Assembly (NCBI GenBank): GCA_018806915.1
Contig: JAGKQI010000097.1
Location: 248,001-312,000, forward strand
DNA from: Phytophthora colocasiae
Taxonomy: Eukaryota > Oomycota > Peronosporomycetes > Peronosporales > Peronosporaceae
Length of the DNA: 64,000 nt
Direction: 5' to 3'
Positions 41,915 to 53,300 of the stretch are shown piece by piece. The notes below the pieces were generated by a model that had not been told where the DNA came from, did not search any database, and saw only the letters and a program-made list of their open reading frames with translations. Both the position numbers and the translations under genes were made by a program. Within the stretch, counting starts at the first letter, position 1. Every line of letters begins with the position of its first letter.

Positions 41915-42628
41915 ATGGGCCGCCGAGCAGTTTACGTATGCAGCGTTCCAGAATGCACTAAACAAGTGCAGAGTCGCAAGTTGTGCAAGGCACATGGTGG
42001 TGGAGTCCGTTGCAGGGGTCCCACCTGTACCAAGCTCGCGCAAAGCCGAGGCCTCTGTGCTACCCATGGAGGCGGTAGTCGGTGCTCAGTCATTAACTGC
42101 GGCAAGTTCGCGCAGTACAAGGGCTTGTGTCACGCACATGGCGGAAATCGTCGGTGCCGCGTCCCCAATTGTCAGAAGTTAGTTCAGATCCGTGGATACT
42201 GCAAGGCTCACTCGAAACTGGAAGGGGTGTTGTCTCAAGCTTCTTGCAGGATATCATCACGTGACTGTACCAGTCCTGAGGAGTTCCAAGCGTTCGAGCC
42301 CAGTTTTTGCTCGGCAGATTTAACCATCCACTCGCCACCAGGAGAGTACGGAAACGATGGCTGCACTCAGTCTAGCCGGGGCAAGAATCTTCATACGAGT
42401 CGGTCATTCTATTGCTCTAACGCCATCAGCCCCATCGTGAGCCGCCCCGATACTCCGAAAAACAACGCGACTCGTCAGGATATGTATGCAAGTCATACAA
42501 ACGATATCCCCCTGTGTTTTATACCGACCCCTTTGCCGACGCCTCTACTGCCAAGCAAGGCAAATACAAAGTCTAGTCAGTTCTTAATGAATGGAGTAAC
42601 TCGCACTGCAACCAAATCGTACTGCTGA
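41915..42628 (+). CDS. WRKY19-like zinc-finger repeat protein
   Basis: This encodes 237 residues. Residues 9-100 contain four tandem units of about 25 residues with the pattern C-x4-C-x9-C-x2-H followed by GGG-x-x-C (for example CTKQVQSRKLCKAHGGG). This is the repeat found in WRKY19-like zinc-finger proteins, which are abundant in oomycetes. The remaining 137 residues are Ser/Pro/Thr-rich with no known domain. It is probably a nuclear or nucleic-acid-binding protein; no function is established by the sequence. The gene is intact although it sits among NLP relics and transposons. Confidence 0.8.
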   Translation: MGRRAVYVCSVPECTKQVQSRKLCKAHGGGVRCRGPTCTKLAQSRGLCATHGGGSRCSVINCGKFAQYKGLCHAHGGNRRCRVPNCQKLVQIRGYCKAHSKLEGVLSQASCRISSRDCTSPEEFQAFEPSFCSADLTIHSPPGEYGNDGCTQSSRGKNLHTSRSFYCSNAISPIVSRPDTPKNNATRQDMYASHTNDIPLCFIPTPLPTPLLPSKANTKSSQFLMNGVTRTATKSYC

Positions 42629-42659
42629 TTTCAAACCTATGTACAATTGTCTCTTACTT

Positions 42660-42835
42660 TTGTTGTCCAAGTTTTAACCAGCCTGTCAAATCCTTCAAGT
42701 TGAGGTTTGTATTTGACTGCTGCTTTCTCGTGACTGTTTCAGGTTGGGCGAATAGCTGGACTTTATCGTGACCAATCGTGGCACCAAGAACAGATTGGGC
42801 TAACGCTAGGCAAAGCTACTGCTGAAATGAGCTTC
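42660..42835 (-). pseudogene. NLP 5' relic, inverted
   Basis: Minus strand: ATGAAGCTCATTTCAGCAGT at 42832, then leader-like sequence and the cacgataaagtccagctatt stretch of the NLP N-terminus, with deletions and shifts. The 5' leader continues to about 42935. It lies opposite to the functional NLP. Confidence 0.65.
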
Positions 42836-43531
42836 ATGGGAATCAGATAGCGTTGGGAGGCTGAAGTCGAATCGAGCAGTGAGCTTATTGTTCGGATGCA
42901 TGTTGTCTTGGCTGAAATCAACTTTGTTGGTTTACGCCTCTTGTAGCAGCCTGGCACTAGTTATCGGAAAGCACAGATGAGCGAATTACGTTTACTTTCG
43001 AGGAGAAGGAGGAATCCGTACTGATAATAATGACAATAACATTCGCAACTACCGTACTGAAATCAGCAAGTGCAAGATTCCCTTCAAGGACGGAAACGAA
43101 ACAATTAAGCACTCAAAGTGTGATGAATTCGTTTCATCAACACTGCCAACTTACAGTCTCTCTGCATAGCGAGGGACTTGAGCTGAATGGCAATACAGTG
43201 ATTTGAGTTCTCCAAGGAATGGGATTTGATCCACCCAAACCAATAAATCAAATGGCCCGATATGGACTCCCTCAGGTCTAGTTAAGGCGGCGTAGGTACA
43301 TATTACCTCGCTAGCTTGTCCACTAAGTAGTTAATCAACTTCTTCTTCTTCTCTATACGTGTATTTCTCAAACGCTACCAACCTGTAGACCACAATGTGG
43401 TGTTACTGAAAAGACAGTTCAATAAGGAAGCTGGCGGTAAAAAGAGACGACCGACAGATATCCAAGTCAGGCATTGCTCTTTCCACTCACTTCTTTAACC
43501 GCCTTCATCCTCACAACGTCGATCAATTCCC

Positions 43532-43620
43532 ATGGAACTCAATTCTGCCGTGGTGCTGTGTCTCGCGCGAACCCAAACTGTTCTTGCCGCAATATTGACA
43601 ATCAATTCGTCATATTATCT
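43532..43620 (+). pseudogene. NLP signal-peptide relic (unit B)
   Basis: ATG 43532 begins a leader MELNSAVVLCLARTQTVLAA, then the sequence leaves the NLP family. Same breakpoint type as at 35943. Confidence 0.6.
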
Positions 43621-43797
43621 GTCATTTCTACGAAAGTACAATTTTAAACACAACGTTATCATGATTTGGATGGAAATGTAGTGCATGCACTTCATAAAAA
43701 AGGAGAGGGTTGTTCCTGTTGATAGCCTTGGTATGACATTCTCGACTAGACTCTTAAATGCTAAAAACCAGAAGAGGCTACTCCTCTGGACGTTCAA

Positions 43798-44135
43798 GAA
43801 GAAATTATTTGATTAACCAGATAGGTGAACAACAGGACTAACTTACAACGATCTCAAGCTAATTCAATAGCTGTAGAAAGGCTGTTCTACCTTAACTGAT
43901 GGTCAACCCAAATTTGGGGCATTCGTTTCGAATGGAGATCAATCGGCAGTTCAAAACCTAACTATTGGATCAGTAGCGTGATAGTTTTCCGGTCACAGTT
44001 GAGCTCATCCGCATGCTGGTAAATAAACTGATAATGCATCCTGTATGACGACTGGATATTCGCCACATTTGGCAGTAGTGCCTTTGTTTTTCGAAAGTGA
44101 ATGTCATTTCGAAGTCTCTACATATGTGGCATGTT
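43798..44135 (-). mobile_element. LINE 3' fragment, 338 bp
   Basis: It is flanked by CCTCTGGACGTTCAA at 43783-43797 and 44136-44150 (15-bp target repeat). The minus strand resembles the end of the LINE at 36523-38073 (RNDIHFRKTKALLPNVANIQ type sequence and a Leu-Gly-Phe-Glu end). A related piece lies at 60835-61175. Confidence 0.8.
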
Positions 44136-44334
44136 CCTCTGGACGTTCAAATCATCACTTGACATCATACCCCGTAAACCAATGAACCCAACGCCATTGG
44201 GCCAACGGTAGAAAGAGACAGTTGCCAGATAACCAAGGTTGGCATTGCTCTCACTTCTCGATTCGCCATCAGCCTCACAACGCTATCGGGTCTCATGAAG
44301 CTCACATCCGCCGTACTGTTGTGCCTTGTGCTCG

Positions 44335-44673
44335 TGTGCCGTGTCGCGCTTGCGAAGTACTTGTACTGCGTTGCTTGCTTGCAGGTAAATGCAAAAGTGA
44401 GTATTGATCAGTTAAGCTCTTCAGAGTCCTTCGCTAGCTGCTCATGGAGGGTTTCCTCCATTGACTATCCCAAGATCTAAACTCTACTGCTTGTCCATAG
44501 CATAGATGTAGTTTCTACTACACCTAACGTCCTGCCGTTCATGTTCCAGTAAATGCTGTCCAGTGCTCATGAGTAAGCCTCCTCCAAGCATCGTGCGTCT
44601 CCACACCGCGGAAACCAAAGGGGATCTGCTGCCAGAGTTCATCCATGTAGCCAGAGTCCTGAATATCACCACA
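44335..44673 (-). repeat. LTR (3' LTR in element orientation)
   Basis: 339 bp, starts TGTGCCGTGTCGC and ends AATATCACCACA on the plus strand; matches 49394-49732 with no difference noticed. Confidence 0.95.
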
Positions 44674-44839
44674 CTACCCTCCAAGGACTCTAAAGCTTGT
44701 CCAATCCAAATGCATACGTGTAGGCCTCTTTGTCGTCAAAAGCTAGGCACGAGTAATCCCCTTGTAGGCAGTCGATAGTGCAGCTGCATCAGCCGCGAGA
44801 ACGTACTGCGCCACCTTGGCCGGAACTTGGTCATTCATC

Positions 44840-45470
44840 TCAATCATCGACTCCCACGAGTCCTCTTCCTCTTGTAGCCCAAACCCATGACACTAACAAC
44901 TGCCAGTTACCACGCTCCTTGCGATGTCCTTTGAAGGACCCTACCCCAAGAAGCATCCCTTGGTTGCCGACATGCGCAATTAACTCCTCATTAACGTCCA
45001 GGTACTTGTCGCTGTAGAACTTGAGACGGGAACCGTGGACTTCGAAGTTCTGGTTAGTCACCAGATGACGGATGACGAATGAATGTGGGCGAGCGTCGAT
45101 TACCTCAAAGGACCAACCCATCGTGCCAATAGCTTGTCAGCAGCCAGGCGCTGGTCAATTCGCGACCATAAAACGAAATCGCCAATGGAGAAATTGCAAG
45201 GCGACCCCTTCGCCCCTCGCATGTTCTGTAGTCGACGCTTCTCGCGTTCGTCCACTACTTCGCGGTGCATTGCAGCTAACGCCGTTCGAAGACGAGTCAG
45301 ACGATCTTCTGGAAGCTCAAAGCCATCCGATAGCACCACTGGCTTGCCATTTATCTCGACAACAATAGGCTCAAACGGAGAGGGTCGAGGAAGCCCAGTA
45401 AACAATTCTGCGGGCGATCGACCACCAAGTGAAAGCCACGGGCGTATGGTTCAGGTTTCCCTGGACTAAT
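44840..45470 (-). pseudogene. gypsy integrase C-terminal part, frameshifted
   Basis: This continues the polyprotein after a shift near 45435 (an extra T in a T run after NHTPV). It reads ELFTGLPRPSPFEP, CNFSIGDFVLWSRID, LLARWVGP. A second slip near 45107 (one T short) leads into FEVIDARPHSFVIRHL, a chromo-like integrase tail. Both shifts lie in short homopolymers. Confidence 0.75.
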
Positions 45471-48400
45471 GGAAGCACGTAAGTCCACTCGCGGGTGTCC
45501 AGCTTGAGTTCCATCAACAAGACGCGCATAACTTGCAGTATGTCGCGATTGAGCCTTTCGACTGTTCCATTGATCCATGGCGAGTAAGCCACAACGAGCT
45601 CCTGTTGCACCTGCAACTGCTTGCAGAGCTGGCTGATAACGCTGTTTTTAAAGTGGCTACCTTGGTCAGAGATCAGCATCGATGGTGCTCCGAACCGCTT
45701 CCACCAATCCACGAGAGCTGTTGCCGCAACAGTGCTAGTTGGCGAATCGCATGCCACTAACTCGCAATAATGCGATAGCCCATCTTTCAGAACTAACACG
45801 TACTTGCACTGGCCTGCGTTCTCGCCCATTGAGAGAAAGTCCCAATGCAAAAGCTCGTTGGGCTGCACAGGATCGTATGTAGGCCCCCATGGCCGCGTAA
45901 TGATGTTACCACCCTTGACGTGCTTGCATAGCAGGCAGCGGCTAAGGAATTGGCGACACAGTCTAGCCAATCCGTTAATCCAGAACACTTCCTCAATTGT
46001 CAACATCATCGGGTCTAACCCGCGATGGCCTTGCACGCCACAGTGGCTCACCACGAAGACACGTTGTAGTAAAGCACTATCTTCAGTAGGAATCCAGATA
46101 CGACCATCCACGAGCAATGTTCCATCCTCCTGCCGTTGCGCCTCTGGCGGGGCGTTGCGAGAATGTTTACGCTGAGCAGCACTAATGACATCTAGCGAGG
46201 GAAATTCAAAGTCTTCATGAAGCATGTGAAGCCGCTGTACATCTCCTTCTCCTTGTGCAGCGTCATCAGTCTCATCATGTTCTGTTTCAGTCTCAGCAGA
46301 CTCATCGTGCACTGGTTGCATCATAGAAGCATCTGATCCAGATCCAGCATCTTTCCCCAGTTCACGTGCTTGACTCCTCGTAATGAACTTACATTGTACG
46401 CGAACTCCCACCTCTTCTGGAAGACCCCAACGGGAAAGTAGATCTGCCCAGAGATTGTCCGATCCATCTATATGTTCAACATCAAATGCTAGACCAGTCA
46501 GCGAGAGAGCCCAGCGTTGGAGCTTCCCCCGCACGTGACGCTTAACCTCCTTGTCCGGCGCGAACACAAAGACCAGGTTCTTGTGGTCACAGAATAATCG
46601 AAAACCACCACGTCGAACAAGTAGATAACCGAGATTGCGGGCGGCGTAAATAATCGGATAGGCTTCCTTTTCAATAATACTCCACCTCTGCTCGGTGTCG
46701 CTGAAGACACCACTCTTGCACAACAGTAGTTCATGATGCTGTTCTACCACCGGCAGACTGTCAATCCAATTGCGAACCTGCGAAACTACCAGTCCCCAAC
46801 CACGTTCAGACGCATCACTAAAGACGCAGATGTCGGCTGAGTCATCGGGGTAGTACAGCAATTGAGAAGTCGACAACAGGAGGCGGGCATTCTCAAACGC
46901 CGCTTGTTCTTCCACAGACCAGGTCAATGTGCATCCAGCTGCGAGTCGCTTGGTGCGGCCTACTTGCTTTAGTGCAGCCTCCAGCATGACATGTAATGGC
47001 TGCATAACGCGGCCGTAGTCCATGATAGAGTCGCGCAGCCATCCTGCCGCGCATAAGAACTGCTGTAGGTCGGCGGCTGTCACTGGCAATGGGAGTGACT
47101 GTAATGCACTCACACGAGAAGGGTCATGCTCAATCCCCTGGCCGCTAAACAACCGGCCACACCACTTAGTCACTTTCTTGAAGAGGCAGCTCTTCAACAC
47201 ACTGAGTTTCAAACGTGAAGCTCGGACACACTCGAAGAATTCACGTAGAGCACTCAAAAACTCAGCAGGCGAACGGGCAAACACCAATAGATCATCAATC
47301 CAAACCAAAAGTTTCTTGTACAGCATCTTCTTGAACACCAATTGCATCTGATTCTGAAAATGCAGAGCTGAGTCAGTAGCCCCTTGAGGCACCCGAGTCG
47401 GAGTAAATACAGCATCATCCGTCACAAAACTCATGATCTCTTGACTGTCCGGGTGCAGTGGTAGCTGCGTGAATCCGTTAGTCATGTCGAAGTTCGCAAA
47501 TCCACATACACCACGTACGTTCCTCGCTGCAGCAGCTAAATCAGGCGCTGTTCCAGCAATCGGTACAGTAACAGCGTTCACAGGTCTGTAGTCGATAGTG
47601 AGTCGAAATTCAGATGGCCGGCCGGACTTTGGTACTGGTACAGCCGCACAAGCCCAGTGGCTCTGTTGGTTGCGGCGAATGAAACCCATGTCCAATAATT
47701 GCTGTGTATGAGCCCGTAGGAAATCACTTTGTGCAGGCGCGTATCGCCGAGGCCGCGTACGGTATGGCTGGGCTCCATCACGAATCGTGATACGTAACGG
47801 TTCCACTAGAGCTGGCGGATCATTTCCCAATTCAATCCTAAACACGTCTTCGAATTCCAACACTAAGTCCAACATCGACGGCAGATATTCGAGTGGAAAT
47901 CCATTCTCGCCTGCTGCTGTCACCATGGCCTTGAGGAGGTGGTGGACGTCTCGAGGGTCAACTACGTGAGGTTCGTCATCATCGAAAGGATCGTGATCCT
48001 CCATGATGCGTCCGCCTGCCAACTGAGAGAGCTGAGCATTCACATCAATTCCCAGAGAGACTAGCATGTCGTTTCCCAGGATGAACTCATCCTCTTGTCC
48101 TTCCAATACAATGCATGTCACTTCCGTCAGATGTACAGGTCCAGCCACCGTCTGAAGTCTCAAATCTAGCGTAACGTAGTCGTGACACACAATTACAGCG
48201 CCTCCAGCAACCGTCACCTCTACCTGCTCTGGTAGCGACTGGATAGCAACTCCTGCTCCAAGTTCATTCAATTCCTCCACAAAATGACGTGCAATGTATG
48301 ACGACGTCGCACCAGAATCCGCACAGTATGGTAGCGAAATTAAACCGTCCACAATCACTTCGCCCACCGCTAGGGCCGGAGCAACCTTCTTTGCTTTCTT

Positions 48401-48877
48401 TGCCTCTCGAACAGACTTCATCCGGTCGACAGCAGCGGCCTTGTCCGCCTCTGTGGCGGTCGGGCAGTCGCGTAGCCAGTGATCACCTTTGCAGTGCCAA
48501 CATCCTGTCCGAGGCGGGTTGGTGCTTGGCTTTGCCTCCTTCGGCGCCCCGCCGGAACGGGCTGACGATGTAGTTGAGCGTGGGCCATTCTTGTTGTTGC
48601 TAGAGTAGGTCGCCTTGTCACTGGTCGACTTGTCCCTTTTCTCCGCGTTTGACTTACCCTTTTGATCTCTTGTCAAAACGTGGTACTTATGTTGATCTCG
48701 AGCTTTCACCTTGATCACTCGGAACAACACGAAATCATTGCGTTTCGCCTCCTGGTCCACAAATTTCGTGTGACGGCGAACTTCGTCTCGAAGGACGGCA
48801 GGCTCCAGATTGTCGATCAGAAAGTTGCAACGTAGTTTCATCCGCTCATTATATCCTGGCTTCGCCGGATCACCCAC
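45371..48877 (-). CDS. gypsy Gag-Pol polyprotein, main frame
   Basis: 1168 codons, opening at a GTG just after a stop. The parts are a zinc knuckle (CWHCKGDHWLRDC, about residue 126), aspartic protease (CADSGATSSYIARHF), reverse transcriptase (SEFRLTIDYRPVN; LVWIDDLLVF with Trp-Ile-Asp-Asp at the active site), RNase H (DICVFSDASERGWGL), and integrase with an HHCC finger (GVQGHRG...CLLCKH) and a D,D-35-E core (LLHWDF, ISDQGSHF, NGTVERLN). It copies and inserts the element. It is linked to the preceding Gag frame by a -1 shift at about 48877-48838, either programmed or a mutation. It ends early by frameshift before the integrase tail. Confidence 0.85.
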   Translation of the reverse strand: MGDPAKPGYNERMKLRCNFLIDNLEPAVLRDEVRRHTKFVDQEAKRNDFVLFRVIKVKARDQHKYHVLTRDQKGKSNAEKRDKSTSDKATYSSNNKNGPRSTTSSARSGGAPKEAKPSTNPPRTGCWHCKGDHWLRDCPTATEADKAAAVDRMKSVREAKKAKKVAPALAVGEVIVDGLISLPYCADSGATSSYIARHFVEELNELGAGVAIQSLPEQVEVTVAGGAVIVCHDYVTLDLRLQTVAGPVHLTEVTCIVLEGQEDEFILGNDMLVSLGIDVNAQLSQLAGGRIMEDHDPFDDDEPHVVDPRDVHHLLKAMVTAAGENGFPLEYLPSMLDLVLEFEDVFRIELGNDPPALVEPLRITIRDGAQPYRTRPRRYAPAQSDFLRAHTQQLLDMGFIRRNQQSHWACAAVPVPKSGRPSEFRLTIDYRPVNAVTVPIAGTAPDLAAAARNVRGVCGFANFDMTNGFTQLPLHPDSQEIMSFVTDDAVFTPTRVPQGATDSALHFQNQMQLVFKKMLYKKLLVWIDDLLVFARSPAEFLSALREFFECVRASRLKLSVLKSCLFKKVTKWCGRLFSGQGIEHDPSRVSALQSLPLPVTAADLQQFLCAAGWLRDSIMDYGRVMQPLHVMLEAALKQVGRTKRLAAGCTLTWSVEEQAAFENARLLLSTSQLLYYPDDSADICVFSDASERGWGLVVSQVRNWIDSLPVVEQHHELLLCKSGVFSDTEQRWSIIEKEAYPIIYAARNLGYLLVRRGGFRLFCDHKNLVFVFAPDKEVKRHVRGKLQRWALSLTGLAFDVEHIDGSDNLWADLLSRWGLPEEVGVRVQCKFITRSQARELGKDAGSGSDASMMQPVHDESAETETEHDETDDAAQGEGDVQRLHMLHEDFEFPSLDVISAAQRKHSRNAPPEAQRQEDGTLLVDGRIWIPTEDSALLQRVFVVSHCGVQGHRGLDPMMLTIEEVFWINGLARLCRQFLSRCLLCKHVKGGNIITRPWGPTYDPVQPNELLHWDFLSMGENAGQCKYVLVLKDGLSHYCELVACDSPTSTVAATALVDWWKRFGAPSMLISDQGSHFKNSVISQLCKQLQVQQELVVAYSPWINGTVERLNRDILQVMRVLLMELKLDTREWTYVLPLVQGNLNHTPVAFTWWSIARRIVYWASSTLSV

Positions 48878-49296
48878 TCAAGGATCTCCCCAAGCCCATT
48901 CTTCTCGACCAAATCAGAGAAATCGCGAAAGTACTTCAGTACCCGCGCATCAATATCATCTTCATGCATATCGACGTTCAAATGCTTTTTGAAGAGAGCG
49001 TCCAAATCCGGGACCTGAGCGTTCTTCACACTCAGTACTCGTTGATTGATCAGAGCCTTCAACTCATCATCGGTGACGCTATCGACAGGTTTCTGTAACT
49101 CGTACAGACATAGTGCCTCAAGAAGCTTGGGTTCGAAGGCCAACTTGATCGGCCGCATCGCCACCTCAGGACGCTCGCCACTCTCGACGCAGCGCTGTCG
49201 GATGCATTCTTCATACTGCTCCCGTTGCTTCTTCCAATTGACTAGTGCACCTTGACTCCACCCATCCAATTTTGGGGCGTGGAGGAACTCAAACAC
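48838..49296 (-). CDS. gypsy Gag N-terminal frame
   Basis: 152 codons, no ATG start (opens at GTG; an upstream ATG at about 49322 is out of frame). Helical, charged sequence as in retroelement capsid proteins (LAFEPKLLEALCLYELQKPV). It overlaps the Gag-Pol frame by 40 bp. It may itself be shifted at the 5' end. Confidence 0.6.
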   Translation of the reverse strand: MFEFLHAPKLDGWSQGALVNWKKQREQYEECIRQRCVESGERPEVAMRPIKLAFEPKLLEALCLYELQKPVDSVTDDELKALINQRVLSVKNAQVPDLDALFKKHLNVDMHEDDIDARVLKYFRDFSDLVEKNGLGEILEWVIRRSQDIMSG

Positions 49297-49393
49297 AGAG
49301 TTGGTGCGCTGTTGTCATGACAACATCTCCGTCACTCTCATACTGGGTCGAGTTCGACATGCTTCAGCGGTCCACAAGGACTAAAGTTAACTT

Positions 49394-49732
49394 TGTGCCG
49401 TGTCGCGCTTGCGAAGTACTTGTACTGCGTTGCTTGCTTGCAGGTAAATGCAAAAGTGAGTATTGATCAGTTAAGCTCTTCAGAGTCCTTCGCTAGCTGC
49501 TCATGGAGGGTTTCCTCCATTGACTATCCCAAGATCTAAACTCTACTGCTTGTCCATAGCATAGATGTAGTTTCTACTACACCTAACGTCCTGCCGTTCA
49601 TGTTCCAGTAAATGCTGTCCAGTGCTCATGAGTAAGCCTCCTCCAAGCATCGTGCGTCTCCACACCGCGGAAACCAAAGGGGATCTGCTGCCAGAGTTCA
49701 TCCATGTAGCCAGAGTCCTGAATATCACCACA
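49394..49732 (-). repeat. LTR (5' LTR in element orientation)
   Basis: 339 bp, partner of 44335-44673. Confidence 0.95.
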
Positions 49733-50388
49733 GCTCGCTCAAACTGCACTAGGCGCCATCATTGACCACGATAAAGTCCAGCCATTCGCACAACCTGAAC
49801 CAGTCACGATCTCCGAGAAAGCAGCAGTCATGTACAAGCCCCAACTCCAGATTTTCGACAGTTGCGTCTCATTTCCAGCTGTAGATGCTGCTGGAGACAT
49901 CACTGGAGGGCTCAAGGGGACAAAAGGCACAAGCGCATGTACTAAAGCACCTCTAGGTTCTCAAGTCTATGGAAGGGCGACCTGGTACCAAGACAAGTGG
50001 GCCATGATGTACGCGTGGTACTTTCCCAAGAATTTTTGGGGAGGTGGGTCAAAAAGCCGCCATCTTTGGGCGAATATGGTCTTGTGGCTGGATAATCCTG
50101 CACTGGAGACTCCAAAGATTATTGGTGCGTCGTTGTCACGACAGACTCTCAAAGTACCCACAGTCCTGTTCATCCCATTTGGAGAACGTCAAGAAGACCC
50201 CTACAGTAAAGTTACTGCGATCCCTCCGATGGGCTTTGTGGGGATGCAGTCCATTGTAACGGGGAGGGTTAGTCGTTTCCGGTACACGTACAATTACACT
50301 GGCGGCTCGAATAGATCCACCAGAGTAGCTCAAGGATATCCGGATAATTCGGCCTGGATCGGGTTGGTCTTTGCGTATGAAGAGGGCG

Positions 50389-53300
50389 GAAAATAATTAA
50401 TATCTGTTGTTCTAGCACTACCCACATGTTAAGTACTTCCAGGCCCCTATCCACCTGTTGTTAGTACCGCCAACCTGTTATCCTGCCAAATGCATTAGCA
50501 TTCTATTTCATAGGTTTCTATCCAACGAAAAAAGGGCAGGTGTGACGGGACGGACACACGTACGCCAACTTCAATGAGTTGCAGTGGTACATGTTGAAGT
50601 TATACGTTCAAATTCATACCTCAGCTAGTACTGGTTGAAATGCAAGACAAATAATTTTGATATTAGTACCAGTATGAAGGCCACAAGCTACAATATCAAC
50701 AAAAACATCGGTACATTTTATTGATTTTCGGGGCTATGGAGATCAATTAGTGCATGTTGTTACTTTGCTAGAGCTTTTGGCTATTACACTGGTCGTATGT
50801 ATCTGTAGTTTAAAGAGGATGGCGCTGTTGACATTCATCAATGTGAAACTACGTAGCATAGATTTTTACAAAGATGGTCCCTAGTTCGCTGAGCCCGAAG
50901 CCCACACTACATCTAGCCTATCTTCCTAAAATGTAGGAGCTTTGTACATGTACGATTTACCCCAGTTGGCTCCATCTAGTCTGTAATACGTACACGAAGG
51001 TTGTGTGCACGATTCACAGCTCGGGCCAGCTCCTCGACTTCGTAGTCTCGAGGTTCATTGCTTCCGAATTGCACGGACCACTTGTACACCCCATCAGAGA
51101 CGCGTAATCCTATCACCTGGCCTAGCATCATGGCTGACTCTGGAGTTTCCCCGCAATCCACGTCAAAGGCGTGGATGACTTTCCACTTTAATGGTTGCCC
51201 TGGGTTTCTTAGGAAAAGGCGCACGAGTCTATCAACCTCGTAGTATCCTTCTTGAGCCTGTTCTACCTCAAGAGCCCCTCCTCGACGTGAGGGCCGACCG
51301 GGCGTACGCCTCACCGGAATGCTTGCCATGGCCGCACTTAAGTCGAAAATATTCAACAGCGAAAGTGTAGCCAGCGCATGCGAACAAATCCAACCGGAAC
51401 GGATGAATGACTCACAGGTACAGTGTATAAAGTTCCTCAGCTCCGTGATAGACTGGGTTGGCCAGATAGGTACGAGATCAAAACGCGTCGGGTAGTTTTG
51501 ATGCTTGATCACCACACGGTGCAACGAGAGTAACTCAAATTCCAGCTCTCGGGCGGTGATACCCCTAGGAAGCCTTCCGCTGAGGGAGTGCAAGAACTTC
51601 TCAGAACGTTGGTCGGTTACAGTAGAGCCAAGAATGCCTTTTGCACCAATGACGTGCTTGGAGACGTTAAAGAGAACAGCATCCAGCCGTCGATGACTCC
51701 CTCTTCCTCTGTGTGAGAGTTTGTAGTTTTGTGTCGTTTTTACAAGCAGCATCGCTTCGGCAACCATTTCTGGAGGAATGGGACCTTCACAGTACTGACC
51801 AACTGTATCTGGGCACAGACTTTCGCCATCCAACTGTAAGATCCTCGGCAGGATGCCTTTCAGAACGCCGCTAGTTGAAGCCCTAGAACTCGGTACGCTT
51901 GTTTTCTTTATAACGTTGTGATGCGACTCAATTCCTTGTTGGCTTGGTGTGACACCAGGAACCCCGGCTCCGTTGATGTGCCAGCGGTTCCAGCGATCTG
52001 ACAGATACACGACTTTAAACCAGTCTGCAAAAGCCTTTTCCCCAGAATTGATCCGGTTGTTAACCACAACGGTGCTCATCTTGAGAAATTGCTTGTGGGT
52101 ACGAGCTGAACGAAGTACCATGACTCCAGGTCTAATTATCTCTTCGTAGTTCATCTTATCCACTAGCAACGACTTTTTCTTGCGTACGTTGCGAGCCATG
52201 TGCGGCCAGCATGTGATGAGAGTCACGTCAGGCCAGATTTCGTTAAATGCTGAAGCAATTGCCTCTGAGTGGTCTAAGCTACCGTAGCATGCTTCCAGAT
52301 TCACATCAAGGAAGGAAGAAGCTCGATCTCTCATCACTTCGAACATTTTAGCGTAGGCAGCAGTGGATTCGGACCGCACAAACATGTAGACAAACGGAAT
52401 AAATCTGTGGACAAAATGTCCGCGAGACCAGGTGACCGCGATCGAACCACAGTCCACCACGGTCCAGCCTCCAAAATGCAGTTTGTACGTGCCGTCGGTT
52501 GTACACACAAGTTTGTCGCCTTGATCTCTGACTGCCGCTGCAATGTTGCGAAAAACACGGCGTGATGAAACCACCACACCGAAGGATGTTCCCTCACCTC
52601 CTTCGTGACAGTCGAACTGAAAAGCGTCAAGAACAATCATTTCGTCCATCCGAGAGTCGTTTAGATCACGTACAGAAGCAAAATTTTCACGCGTAGAGCA
52701 AATAAGGCGGCTGGCCCATGCCGTGAAAGATACATGGTTTGTACAGTCCCAATTGCCTCGACAGCGTCGTACTAGAAAAGCTTTGCGGTTTTCAAGCTGT
52801 TTCCTAGAGGGAAGCATTCGCAAATGACGAGGCTTTCCGCGGAAACGATGCTGCAGCAGTGTGCGGAGACGCGTTGCACCCCAGCCCATGTCGAGGAGCG
52901 CGTCGACTTTATCAATTATAAGAGGGTGGATCCCCCGACGTTTGATGAGCGTAAGCCCGGAGCTGTGGTTTCCAGTCTGCTCGAGATGAAATTGGTCTTG
53001 CATGTTACCGTCTGTGATAGTCTTGATTTTAAACCGATGATCGCAATCGGTGTGCGATCGGCACCGAAAAACACGGGCAACAAGCCTTTGCGTCTGGTAC
53101 CGGGTTTCGTAAGTGTGGACGCCCTCACTTTCTTCGTTCATTGCGACTTTAGCATCTGCAAAGGAGTCGAAGACACCAACTACAACGTAGGGACGGGAGG
53201 ATGAATCCGCTGAACCATCGTCTTCATTGATATCACTTCCAAAATCAAATTCAGTATCTTCACAAGCGTTGGCACCACTACCGCAATCAAATTCCGAAGC

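Larger units (their letters stand above)
42849..44294 (+). repeat. NLP-flank segmental duplication, unit B
   Basis: Partner of 35240-36272, with a LINE fragment inserted at 43798-44135. The order of shared blocks is preserved. Confidence 0.8.
44335..49732 (-). mobile_element. Ty3/gypsy LTR retrotransposon, 5398 bp
   Basis: It has 339-bp LTRs (44335-44673 and 49394-49732) beginning TG and ending CA, with GCTCG target repeats at 44330-44334 and 49733-49737. Transcription is on the minus strand; a purine-rich tract (GGAGGGTAG) precedes the 3' LTR. By eye the LTRs are identical, implying recent insertion. Protein order zinc knuckle-protease-RT-RNase H-integrase defines Ty3/gypsy. The primer-binding site was not identified. 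Confidence 0.95.
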
